DNA of 5,750 nucleotides, taken from positions 1-5,750 of the forward strand of contig JAOUOM010000167.1 in NCBI GenBank assembly GCA_029880385.1, in the 5' to 3' direction. Positions 1 through 5,750 of the stretch are shown in pieces (within the stretch, counting starts at the first letter, position 1; every line of letters begins with the position of its first letter). This DNA is from Cyclobacteriaceae bacterium. Lineage in GTDB: Bacteria; Bacteroidota; Bacteroidia; Cytophagales; Cyclobacteriaceae. The notes under the pieces are model-generated. The model did no database searches, was not told the DNA's origin, and was given only the letters and a program-made list of their open reading frames with translations. A program made the position numbers and the translations under genes.

Positions 1-1004
1 TTCTTGGCTCCACCAACCGGGTAATGGGAGAGGCAATTGGCAAAGTATATGTGGCTGAAACATTCCCCCCGGAAGCCAAAGCCAATGCAGAAGAAATGGT
101 CGCCAACCTGATCCGGGCATTTGAAAGCCGCATCCAAAAACTGGAGTGGATGTCGGCCGAAACCAAAGAACAGGCATTAAAAAAACTAAGTAAACTGACC
201 GTAAAAATCGGCTATCCCGATGAATGGAAGGATTATTCGGGGCTAAAGGTGGAAAACGCAGGGGAAAGCTATAGCTACCTTGGCAACATGGAAAATGCCT
301 GGAAATTTGAATTCGGGGAAAGCCTGAAAGACCTTGGCCAGCCAGTGGATAAAAAAGAATGGGGCATGAGCCCACAAACTGTCAATGCGTATTTTAATCC
401 GCTAAACAATGAAATTGTGTTCCCGGCAGCCATTCTTCAGCCCCCATTTTACAACTACAAAGCCGATGCCGCTATGAACTACGGAGGCATGGGTGCCGTA
501 ATTGGCCACGAAATCTCGCACGGGTTTGACGACCAGGGCAGCCGGTTTGATCCGGAAGGCAATATGGTAAACTGGTGGACCGAAGAAGACCAGCAACAAT
601 TTGAATCACGGACAAGCCAGCTGGTAGCACAGTTTGACAGCTACCAACCCCTCGACAGTGTATTTGTCCAGGGACGGCTTACACTCGGCGAAAACATCGG
701 GGACCTGGGCGGCCTCAATGCGGCCTATGATGCACTACAGCTGTACTATCAAAACCATGATCGTCCGGATTTGATAGACGGGTTTACCCAGGAACAACGG
801 TTTTTTATCAGCTGGGCAACCATCTGGCGTACCAAATACCGTGACGAGACTTTACGGACACAAATTCTGACCGACCCCCATAGTCCCGGAATGTACCGAG
901 CCATCGGGCCGTTGGTCAACATGGAACTGTTTTTCAACGCCTTTGATATAAAAGAAGGTGACAAACTCTGGAAACCTGAAGCGGAACGGGTGATCATCTG
1001 GTAA
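1..1004 (+). CDS. M13 family zinc metallopeptidase (neprilysin/PepO type), C-terminal part
   Basis: The reading frame is open to the left edge (first full codon at 3), so the N-terminal part, including any signal peptide, lies outside the window. The visible 333 residues cover the catalytic half of an M13 peptidase, an enzyme that cleaves peptides at the amino side of hydrophobic residues, usually in the periplasm or at the cell surface. Counting from the Met at 24: the substrate-backbone motif VNAYFNP is at 120-126; the zinc site HEISH at 162-166 (H162, H166 ligands, E163 catalytic base); ENIGD at 223-227 supplies the third zinc ligand E223 and the supporting D227; HSPGMYR at 286-292 gives the His and Arg matching H711 and R717 of human neprilysin, with the same six-residue spacing. 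All catalytic residues are intact. The end, ERVIIW, resembles the family C-terminus but lacks the animal CxxW-type cysteine. It converges with ypdA and ends just before a strong hairpin. Family assignment is secure; substrate is unknown. Confidence 0.96.
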   Translation, partial: LGSTNRVMGEAIGKVYVAETFPPEAKANAEEMVANLIRAFESRIQKLEWMSAETKEQALKKLSKLTVKIGYPDEWKDYSGLKVENAGESYSYLGNMENAWKFEFGESLKDLGQPVDKKEWGMSPQTVNAYFNPLNNEIVFPAAILQPPFYNYKADAAMNYGGMGAVIGHEISHGFDDQGSRFDPEGNMVNWWTEEDQQQFESRTSQLVAQFDSYQPLDSVFVQGRLTLGENIGDLGGLNAAYDALQLYYQNHDRPDLIDGFTQEQRFFISWATIWRTKYRDETLRTQILTDPHSPGMYRAIGPLVNMELFFNAFDIKEGDKLWKPEAERVIIW

Positions 1005-1008
1005 GCGG

Positions 1009-1055
1009 GTGCGTGGCGGTTGGCCTTTGGCCAACCGCCACGCACTTATTTTTTT
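1009..1055 (+). terminator. Strong rho-independent terminator of the M13 peptidase gene
   Basis: Arms 1009-1025 (GTGCGTGGCGGTTGGCC) and 1029-1045 are perfect reverse complements: 17 bp, 13 of them G-C, with a TTT loop at 1026-1028. On the plus strand the stem is followed by TTATTTTTTTA (1046-1056), a good U-tract, and it starts 4 bases after the peptidase stop codon. The T-run is made by the last codons of the converging ypdA gene (Ile-Lys-Lys-stop read from the other strand). Read on the minus strand the same hairpin follows the ypdA stop directly, but no T-run follows it there, so it is a classical terminator only for plus-strand transcripts; for ypdA it may act as a 3'-end stabilising stem. 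Confidence 0.88.
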
Positions 1056-2008
1056 ATCTGCCGGACAATCATATGTGCATGCTCACGCGAGTTTTCAATA
1101 AACCATTTGTTGGTCTTGAGGCCTCCACATATCACCCCTGCCAGGTAGATTCCCGCCACATTGGTTTCCATCGTATCCGGATTGTAGGTCGGCGTGCAAT
1201 ATGCATCCTGACCAATGGCAATCCCCATCGACCGTAAAAATGTGAAGTCGGGCTGATAGCCCGTCATCGCCAACACAAAATCGTTTTTCAATGTTAGCGG
1301 ACCCTCCGGACTCAATATATCCAGTTCATGAGAACGAATATGCGTTATTGACGATTGAAAATACGCCTGTATAGAACCTTCTGCAATGCGGTTGACAATG
1401 TCGGGGCGTACCCAATACTTCACCGATGGCCCGATTTCCTCCTCCCGAACAATCATGGTGACAGAAGCCGCCCCTTTTCGGTACGTCTCCAATGCCACAT
1501 CCACTGCTGAATTGGCCGCTCCAACTACTGCTACATGCATACCGAAATAGGGGTGGGGATCATCGTAGTAATGCTTCACTTTTGGCAAGTCTTCGCCCGG
1601 TACGTGAAGCAGGTAGGGCAGGTCATAAAACCCCGTAGCCAATACGATGTTTTTAGCCCGGTAATCCGTTTTCGTTGTTTTTACAACAAAATAATCCGTG
1701 TCCTTCCTCACTTCCATCACCTTTTCATAAAGTTTTACGTCCAGTTTCCAGCTCATGGTGACACGGCGGTAATATTCCAGAGCTTCGGGCCGTGTGGGCT
1801 TTGGGTTGTTGGAAATAAACGGCACTTCGCCAATCTCCAGGCGATCCGATGTGGAAAAAAACGTCATGTTGGCCGGGTAATTATAAATGGAGTTCACCAG
1901 GCATCCTTTGTCCACGATCACATGGCTTAGACCTGCTTTTTTGGCCTCAATCCCACATGCCAGACCAATAGGCCCTGCGCCAATAATCAGTACGTCCGTC
2001 ATAAACAT
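1046..2008 (-). CDS. ypdA: YpdA-family FAD/NADPH oxidoreductase, putative bacillithiol disulfide reductase
   Basis: Cytoplasmic flavoprotein of the YpdA (Bdr) family, proposed to reduce oxidised bacillithiol (BSSB) with NADPH. Visible in 320 residues: FAD-binding GAGPIG at 10-15; the family signature KGCLVNSIYNYP at 34-45 and FFSTSDRLEIG at 50-60; ATGFYDLP at 124-131; the NADPH-site motif VVGAANSAVDVALE at 161-174; and a C-terminal FAD motif AGIYLAGVICGG at 285-296. There is no CxxC pair, which separates it from thioredoxin reductase. The residue after GAGP is Ile14, where Firmicutes YpdA has a functionally important Cys; Cys36 lies in the family signature. It is the last gene of the operon. 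ATG 2006-2008 overlaps the upstream gene by 10 bases; a second ATG at 2000-2002 gives the common ATGA 4-base overlap and is equally plausible (318 residues). No Shine-Dalgarno is seen. The bshC gene two genes upstream supports the bacillithiol role; biochemical activity remains inferred. Confidence 0.9.
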   Translation of the reverse strand: MFMTDVLIIGAGPIGLACGIEAKKAGLSHVIVDKGCLVNSIYNYPANMTFFSTSDRLEIGEVPFISNNPKPTRPEALEYYRRVTMSWKLDVKLYEKVMEVRKDTDYFVVKTTKTDYRAKNIVLATGFYDLPYLLHVPGEDLPKVKHYYDDPHPYFGMHVAVVGAANSAVDVALETYRKGAASVTMIVREEEIGPSVKYWVRPDIVNRIAEGSIQAYFQSSITHIRSHELDILSPEGPLTLKNDFVLAMTGYQPDFTFLRSMGIAIGQDAYCTPTYNPDTMETNVAGIYLAGVICGGLKTNKWFIENSREHAHMIVRQIKK

Positions 2009-2577
2009 TCTGTAATTTCAAAAGGGGTAATACAAAAATCCATCCTGAAGTCGTGGGGCTCGACAAACGGAAAACAATCGAATAGCGGGCTCAGGCTACA
2101 TCCAATCCGCCGGGCTCCCGCTGGCAATAGGTGCAGCATCCGGTCATAATAGCCCTTGCCATACCCTACACGGTTACCCATTTTGTCGGCCGCCAGCAAA
2201 GGAACCAGCACAGCCGTGACCAGATCCAGGTTGGCTGGTTCGCCCGTCACTGGCTCGGGAATCCCAAAACTGTTATTTTCCAACACCAACTGGTCATTGT
2301 ATTGAAAATGAAGCATTTCCGCTTTGTCAAACAACGTGCGGGTTACCACGACGGTAGCACCCTGCCGGTAATAATGCTGCAGAAGCGGAAACGTGTCCGG
2401 CTCCCTGTTGCGGACAATCGGCAGGTAGACGTGCAAGACAGACGCATCCAGCCGGTCGAGCAACGTACGGGCATTTTCTGCAAACAAGCGGTTTCGCTTC
2501 TCGTATTCATGCGCGCATACCCTTCGTTTTTGGGAAAGGATTTCCCTGCGGAATATCGTTTTTGTCAGTCCTCCCAA
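1999..2577 (-). CDS. 5-formyltetrahydrofolate cyclo-ligase (MTHFS)
   Basis: Cytoplasmic enzyme that uses ATP to convert 5-formyl-THF to 5,10-methenyl-THF, returning a stored, inhibitory folate to one-carbon metabolism. About 190 residues, normal for the family (E. coli YgfA/Fau). Numbering from the TTG at 2577: basic N-terminal helix KTIFRREILSQKRR at 6-19; FGIPEP at 104-109; the family hallmark NRVGYGKGYYDR at 135-146, a phosphate-binding GxGxGYYDR loop; and EPHDFRMD at 173-180 near the C-terminus. No ATG exists near the 5' end: an in-frame TGA at 2596-2598 closes the frame, and the first internal Met is residue 88. Candidate starts are TTG at 2575-2577 (13-base overlap with bshC) or CTG at 2566-2568, which gives MTKTIFRREIL, closer to typical family N-termini, and a CTGA overlap with the bshC stop. 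GGGAGGA at 2569-2575 lies within bshC codons and is too close to the CTG to help. The 3' end overlaps ypdA. Confidence 0.92.
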   Translation of the reverse strand: MGGLTKTIFRREILSQKRRVCAHEYEKRNRLFAENARTLLDRLDASVLHVYLPIVRNREPDTFPLLQHYYRQGATVVVTRTLFDKAEMLHFQYNDQLVLENNSFGIPEPVTGEPANLDLVTAVLVPLLAADKMGNRVGYGKGYYDRMLHLLPAGARRIGCSLSPLFDCFPFVEPHDFRMDFCITPFEITECL

Positions 2578-4121
2578 AACTGGTAAAAAGTAAAATCAAG
2601 CGGGTCAAAATGCTGAAACAGGCCTGGCAAAAATGAGGGGTTGTTCAAATGAAAATTGAGGAAATTTTCATGCCGCTCCTGCAGGCCCCCTCCGGGAAAT
2701 AACTTCGCACGGAGGCCGTCTATCTGCGCCATGGCTGTCTCATTTTGTGTTTCCTGTGCCTTTTTTAATCGTTTTCCAATGGCTTCCATACCTTTCAGGG
2801 CTTTGGCCGTCTCGGCCCCAATAAAACCCTCCAGACTTTTGTCGATCGAAATAGCTTTTGCCTTTACCTGCTCAAACAATTGTGCCAGGGCCGCCATGTC
2901 ATCATCAAGTACATGCTCATCCCCAATGTGGCGGCGCAGGTACTCTGCCTTTATCTCGTGGTTGTCACGAAAATACTGCTGAAGCTCCAATCCGAGTTTT
3001 TCCACTTTTTTGGCCGTGGCTTTATTGATCACCATACCAAAGTTTCGGGGCAACAATACAGGAAAAGATACCTGATAGTGTGCAAAAACTCCCTTTAACT
3101 GCATCCAGTAGACCATTTCGGCCGGGCCTCCGATATAGGCAATGTTTGGCAGGATGGTTTCCTGGTACACCGGACGCATGATCACGTTTGGACTGAAATG
3201 CTCCGGTTCCCTGTCGATGGCAGCCAATAGCTCCTCCTTTGTAAATACAAGGTCTTTGTTGTTGACAGAAAAGCGGCCATTTTCCTCCACGATCCGCTCA
3301 CGATATCCATTGAGGTAAAAGAAATTGATCTTTCGTGCAAAGGCCTGCGATTTATACCCCGCTTCGCTAAGTGCCTCGTTCGTAGACGTTACAATCCCGT
3401 TGGCCACTTGTTCGGCCACATCACTTTTGATCACGGGTGCAAACAGGGTTTTCAGTCTTCTATGGTCTGCATCGAGCACCACAAGACCCTGGTCACCGAA
3501 CAACTCATTGATATAATACCGGACAGCATCCGCAAGGGAAGAGCTGTCGAGATAGGCACGTTCAAACAAATCGATCGATTCGGGCAATTGCTCCAGGACG
3601 ACATTGAGCGATTGCGTGGCAAAACGACCCACCGGCCCGTTCTGGGCTGTCTCCCAGGTATATTTTTTGCCGAATAAATGAAAATGGTTGATTTCCTCAA
3701 AATCATGGTCTTCGGATGCCATCCAGTATACGGGCACAAAATGATAGTCAGGGAATGCCTCCTTGAGCCTTTGGGCCAGATTGATGGTCGTGACGATTTT
3801 GAAGATAAAATATAGGGGACCCGTGAAAATATTCAGCTGATGCCCGGTCGTGACGGTAAACGTATTATCGGCAGAAAGCGACAGGATATTGTTCAATACA
3901 CGATCGGTCTTCGTGAGCGGGCCATATTGTTCCTGGAGTACTTCGGTAAGTACTACCCTGTTTTCCATGGATAGTTTGCGTTCACGAATTAGTGCCCCCA
4001 ACCCTTCCATATCAGGCTGATACGCATAAAAATCACGAAGTTTTGGATTCTGTTCAAGATAATCCAAAAACATCTGACTAAATGCCCCTGTCTCCCTGAG
4101 CGTTGTTTTTGTTACGTTCAT
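2565..4121 (-). CDS. bshC: BshC, putative cysteine ligase of bacillithiol biosynthesis
   Basis: Cytoplasmic enzyme assigned to the final step of bacillithiol synthesis, adding cysteine to glucosaminyl-malate. The 518-residue length fits the family (B. subtilis about 540). Visible: TTGHQLNIFTGPLYFIFK at 91-108, the nucleotide-binding-like signature; PVYWMASEDHDFEEIN at 130-145; a conserved central block at about 310-339 containing RPVYQ, LPNIAYIGGPAE and YW; an alpha-helical, Lys/Glu/Ala-rich coiled-coil stretch at about 365-475; and a C-terminal LQERHENFLNF block at 480-490. I chose the ATG at 4119-4121 because it lies 4 bases after the rimO stop and gives MNVTKTTLRETGAFS, matching the family N-terminus; an upstream ATG at 4149-4151 would add 10 residues and overlap rimO by 26 bases. 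The gene is second in the operon and its end overlaps the folate cyclo-ligase gene. bshA and bshB are not in this window. Note that the ligase reaction is assigned by genetics and family; I see no way to confirm it from sequence. Confidence 0.95.
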   Translation of the reverse strand: MNVTKTTLRETGAFSQMFLDYLEQNPKLRDFYAYQPDMEGLGALIRERKLSMENRVVLTEVLQEQYGPLTKTDRVLNNILSLSADNTFTVTTGHQLNIFTGPLYFIFKIVTTINLAQRLKEAFPDYHFVPVYWMASEDHDFEEINHFHLFGKKYTWETAQNGPVGRFATQSLNVVLEQLPESIDLFERAYLDSSSLADAVRYYINELFGDQGLVVLDADHRRLKTLFAPVIKSDVAEQVANGIVTSTNEALSEAGYKSQAFARKINFFYLNGYRERIVEENGRFSVNNKDLVFTKEELLAAIDREPEHFSPNVIMRPVYQETILPNIAYIGGPAEMVYWMQLKGVFAHYQVSFPVLLPRNFGMVINKATAKKVEKLGLELQQYFRDNHEIKAEYLRRHIGDEHVLDDDMAALAQLFEQVKAKAISIDKSLEGFIGAETAKALKGMEAIGKRLKKAQETQNETAMAQIDGLRAKLFPGGGLQERHENFLNFHLNNPSFLPGLFQHFDPLDFTFYQFWED

Positions 4122-4125
4122 AATT

Positions 4126-5436
4126 TTAAACTGGTATTCCTTCCAGGTCATAAGCTGACGACCCGGTAATTTTTACTTGGGCAAAATCGCCAATCCGAAG
4201 GTATGTGTCCTTTGCGGAGATGATAACCTCATTGTCCACTTCCGGACTGTCATGCTCCGTTCTTCCAATAAAAAAGCCCCCTTCCATGCGGTCGATCAGC
4301 ACAGAAAGTATTTTGCCTTCTTTCTGCTTGTTTATTTCCGCCGAAATGGATTCCTGAAGTTCCATGATCTCCGCCACACGCGCTTCCTTTACCTCATCGG
4401 GGACATCGTCCTCCATGGTATAGGAATGCGTTTGCTCTTCGTGTGAATAGGTAAATACGCCCAGTCGTTCAAAACGACATTTTTCAACGAAATCCATCAT
4501 TTCCTGAAAATCCTCCTCCGTTTCACCCGGATGTCCGACAATCAGCGTGGTACGCAGGGCAATCCCCGGCACTTTTGCCCGAATGTTCTCGATAAGGGCC
4601 TCTGTTTTTTCGCGGGTGGTTCCCCGCTTCATTACTTGCAGCATCCGCGTCGATCCATGTTGCAATGGGATGTCAAGGTAGTTGCAAATAGTTGGTTTGC
4701 GGGCCATCACATCCAATACATCTTCGGGAAAACCGGAAGGAAAGGCATAGTGTAGCCGGATCCAGTCCAACCCTTCTATTTCGGAAAGCCGCTCCAGCAA
4801 CTCGGCCAGGTTTCGTTTTTTGTAGAGGTCCAGGCCATAGTAAGTAGAGTCCTGTGCAATCAGCAATAGCTCACGTGTGCCGTTTCGCACCAGCGAAGTG
4901 GCTTCTTTCACTATCTCTTCTATCGGTCTCGACACATGGCCTCCGCGCATAAGCGGAATGGCACAAAATGAGCAGGGGCGGTCGCACCCTTCGGAAATCT
5001 TGATATAGGAATAATGGCGTTCGGTGGTGGTAATCCGTTCGCCCAAAAGTTCCTGTTTGTAATCGGCATTGAATTTCTTAAGCAACATGGGCAGTTCCAT
5101 CGTGCCAAACCAGGCATCCACCTGGGGGATTTCCTTTTGCAGGTCGTCGCGGTAACGCTGCGACAGGCAGCCTGTCACGTATACCTTGTCCACCAGTCCT
5201 TCCTCTTTGGCATCGGCATAACGCAGGATGGTATCGATCGACTCCTGCTTGGCATTGTCAATAAAACCACAGGTATTGATGATGATGATATTGGCTTCAT
5301 CCTCTTGTGATTCATGGCCTGCATCAATGGCATTGCCTTTCAATTGCGTCAGCATCACCTCTGAATCCACCAGGTTTTTTGAACACCCGAGGGTGATGAT
5401 GTTAACCTTGTCTTTTTTTAAGCCCTTCGTTTTCAA
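4126..5436 (-). CDS. rimO: RimO, ribosomal protein S12 (aspartate) methylthiotransferase
   Basis: Radical-SAM iron-sulfur enzyme that adds a methylthio group to the conserved aspartate of ribosomal protein uS12 (Asp88/89 in E. coli). Domains over 436 residues, numbered from the TTG at 5436: N-terminal MTTase domain with the three cluster cysteines C18 (TLGCSKNLVDSE), C56 (NTCGFI) and C90 (TGCL); radical SAM core with C151, C155 and C158 in CDRPCSFC, followed by PLQHGSTRML at about 257-266 and VGHPGETEEDF at about 300-310; C-terminal TRAM domain at about 372-436 that binds S12. Cysteine positions nearly coincide with E. coli RimO (150, 154, 157 for the SAM cluster). The GCSKNLVDSE and RPCSFCAIPLMRGG text separates it from MiaB. 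The start is TTG at 5434-5436, 4 bases after GGAGGA (5441-5446); an in-frame stop at 5452-5454 excludes any ATG, and the alternative TTG at 5446-5448 adds 4 residues but would lie over the ribosome binding site. It is the first gene of the operon. Confidence 0.96.
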   Translation of the reverse strand: MKTKGLKKDKVNIITLGCSKNLVDSEVMLTQLKGNAIDAGHESQEDEANIIIINTCGFIDNAKQESIDTILRYADAKEEGLVDKVYVTGCLSQRYRDDLQKEIPQVDAWFGTMELPMLLKKFNADYKQELLGERITTTERHYSYIKISEGCDRPCSFCAIPLMRGGHVSRPIEEIVKEATSLVRNGTRELLLIAQDSTYYGLDLYKKRNLAELLERLSEIEGLDWIRLHYAFPSGFPEDVLDVMARKPTICNYLDIPLQHGSTRMLQVMKRGTTREKTEALIENIRAKVPGIALRTTLIVGHPGETEEDFQEMMDFVEKCRFERLGVFTYSHEEQTHSYTMEDDVPDEVKEARVAEIMELQESISAEINKQKEGKILSVLIDRMEGGFFIGRTEHDSPEVDNEVIISAKDTYLRIGDFAQVKITGSSAYDLEGIPV

Positions 5437-5440
5437 ACTT

Positions 5441-5446
5441 TCCTCC
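5441..5446 (-). promoter_or_regulatory. Shine-Dalgarno GGAGGA that decides the rimO start
   Basis: On the minus strand GGAGGA is followed by AAGT and then TTG (5434-5436). This is a near-perfect anti-16S match at normal spacing, unlike the other genes in the window, which show no clear site. It favours the TTG at 5436 over the TTG at 5448, which overlaps the motif. Confidence 0.7.
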
Positions 5447-5456
5447 AAATTTTACG

Positions 5457-5464
5457 CAAAGCTA
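5457..5464 (-). promoter_or_regulatory. Bacteroidota -7 box TAGCTTTG, probable promoter of the rimO-bshC-MTHFS-ypdA operon
   Basis: TAGCTTTG matches the Bacteroidota primary sigma factor -7 consensus TAnnTTTG exactly. The transcript would begin about 15-20 bases before the rimO TTG, leaving room for the Shine-Dalgarno. No good -33 TTG is visible at the expected distance, so the call rests on the -7 box and its position. Confidence 0.55.
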
Positions 5465-5509
5465 ATACAAATGGGCCGTGTGAATCGTTCCACATCGGAT
5501 GCCTTTGGT

Positions 5510-5517
5510 TAACTTTG
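5510..5517 (+). promoter_or_regulatory. Bacteroidota -7 box TAACTTTG, probable promoter of the lipoprotein gene
   Basis: TAACTTTG is an exact TAnnTTTG match, 8 bases before the ATG at 5526. Transcription starting just after the box would leave only a few untranslated bases. A clear -33 TTG is not visible upstream. It faces away from the rimO -7 box, the two boxes being 45 bases apart. Confidence 0.5.
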
Positions 5518-5525
5518 ACCACTTT

Positions 5526-5750
5526 ATGCGAACCCTGCTTGTTTTCTTTTGTTCCCTGATTTTGTTTTTTTCCTGCAACCAGATCGATGATTGCCAGTTG
5601 AACCCCTATTCCGAATGGCTGTCCGTGCAGGTAAAGCATCGTACCAAGGCACCGCTGTACTTTGATTCACTCACAGTCGAAGGATTGGGGCGGGTGGCCT
5701 ATGACCCCACATTTGCCCTCTCCTCCTTTTCCGTACCCCTGGATTTTGCC
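5526..5750 (+). CDS. Small lipoprotein, N-terminal part (possibly DUF6452-like)
   Basis: The frame is open from ATG 5526 to the window end (75 residues); the rest is outside. The N-terminus MRTLLVFFCSLILFFSC is a short lipoprotein signal: an Arg, a hydrophobic core, then the lipobox-like FFSC with the presumed lipidated Cys at 17, predicting attachment to an outer or inner membrane. The mature start NQIDDC is followed by a second Cys at 23. The remainder has alternating hydrophobic residues typical of beta strands (WLSVQVKHR, PLYFDSLTVEGLG, LSSFSVPLDF). The pattern of two early cysteines, a strand, 'DSLTVEG' and 'SVPLD' recalls the small Bacteroidota DUF6452 lipoproteins of unknown function; this is from memory and tentative. 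An in-frame ATG at 5499 would add nine residues including an Asp before the signal peptide and would place the promoter box in the coding region, so I prefer 5526. Confidence 0.75.
   Translation, partial: MRTLLVFFCSLILFFSCNQIDDCQLNPYSEWLSVQVKHRTKAPLYFDSLTVEGLGRVAYDPTFALSSFSVPLDFA

Larger units (their letters stand above)
1046..5464 (-). other. Probable operon rimO-bshC-MTHFS-ypdA
   Basis: Four minus-strand genes follow each other with a 4-base gap (rimO to bshC), an overlap of 4-13 bases depending on start (bshC to MTHFS) and an overlap of 4 or 10 bases (MTHFS to ypdA). No terminator or promoter-sized gap lies between them; the only candidate promoter is upstream of rimO at 5457-5464. Translational coupling is likely at both overlaps. 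The single transcript is an inference from spacing. Confidence 0.8.

Noticed and set aside
749..1045. 98-codon minus-strand open frame opposite the M13 peptidase end, running through the terminator hairpin
   Set aside because: The opposite strand encodes intact catalytic peptidase motifs, and the frame starts inside the terminator stem.
1535..1930. 131-codon plus-strand open frame opposite ypdA
   Set aside because: Antisense shadow of a well-conserved gene; His/Val/Phe-rich translation with no recognisable motif.
1046..2008. Thioredoxin reductase identity for the ypdA product
   Set aside because: No redox CxxC pair is present, and the KGCLVNSIYNYP and FFSTSDRLEIG signatures are those of the YpdA family.
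2569..2575. GGGAGGA as a Shine-Dalgarno for the folate cyclo-ligase gene
   Set aside because: It encodes the last residues of bshC (Trp-Glu-Asp), lies one base or less from the CTG candidate and overlaps the TTG candidate, so the spacing does not fit either start.
2131..2586. 151-codon plus-strand open frame opposite the folate cyclo-ligase gene
   Set aside because: It lies fully antisense to a gene with clear family motifs, and its translation has no recognisable domain or compositional sense.
4122..4151. Upstream ATG (4149-4151) as the bshC start
   Set aside because: It would overlap rimO by 26 bases and add residues not expected in the family, while the ATG at 4121 sits 4 bases after the rimO stop and gives a family-like N-terminus.
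5014..5310. 98-codon plus-strand open frame inside rimO
   Set aside because: Antisense to the conserved MTTase domain of rimO; no domain support.
5499..5525. Upstream ATG (5499) as the lipoprotein start
   Set aside because: It adds nine residues with an Asp ahead of an otherwise standard signal peptide and would put the TAnnTTTG box inside the coding region.

Overview
The window looks like a chromosomal segment of a Bacteroidota bacterium of moderate GC content. The evidence is the encoded proteins (a Bacteroidota-style BshC and YpdA, and a short lipoprotein of a type common in that phylum) and two exact TAnnTTTG boxes, the Bacteroidota promoter -7 element, facing away from each other in one short intergenic gap. 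I cannot name the genus. There are no RNA genes, mobile elements, CRISPR arrays or long repeats.

Layout: (1) positions 1-1004, plus strand: the C-terminal part of an M13 (neprilysin/PepO-type) zinc metallopeptidase that begins before the window. (2) 1009-1055: a perfect 17-bp hairpin with a T-run, a strong terminator between converging genes. (3) 1046 to about 5436, minus strand: a tight four-gene cluster read right to left: rimO (S12 methylthiotransferase), bshC (last step of bacillithiol synthesis), a 5-formyltetrahydrofolate cyclo-ligase, and ypdA (putative bacillithiol disulfide reductase). Gaps are 4 bases or genes overlap, so the four are probably one transcription unit. (4) 5437-5525: a divergent promoter region. 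(5) 5526-5750, plus strand: the start of a small lipoprotein, cut by the window end, possibly of the DUF6452 type.

How the genes fit together: bshC makes bacillithiol and ypdA is proposed to reduce its disulfide, so synthesis and recycling of the same low-molecular-weight thiol sit in one operon. rimO, an iron-sulfur enzyme acting on the ribosome, and the folate salvage enzyme are housekeeping partners. This is mostly an ordinary core-genome region. The points most worth a second look are the YpdA active-site residue change, the non-ATG starts of two operon genes, and the near-leaderless promoter arrangement of the lipoprotein gene. I saw no clear novel system.
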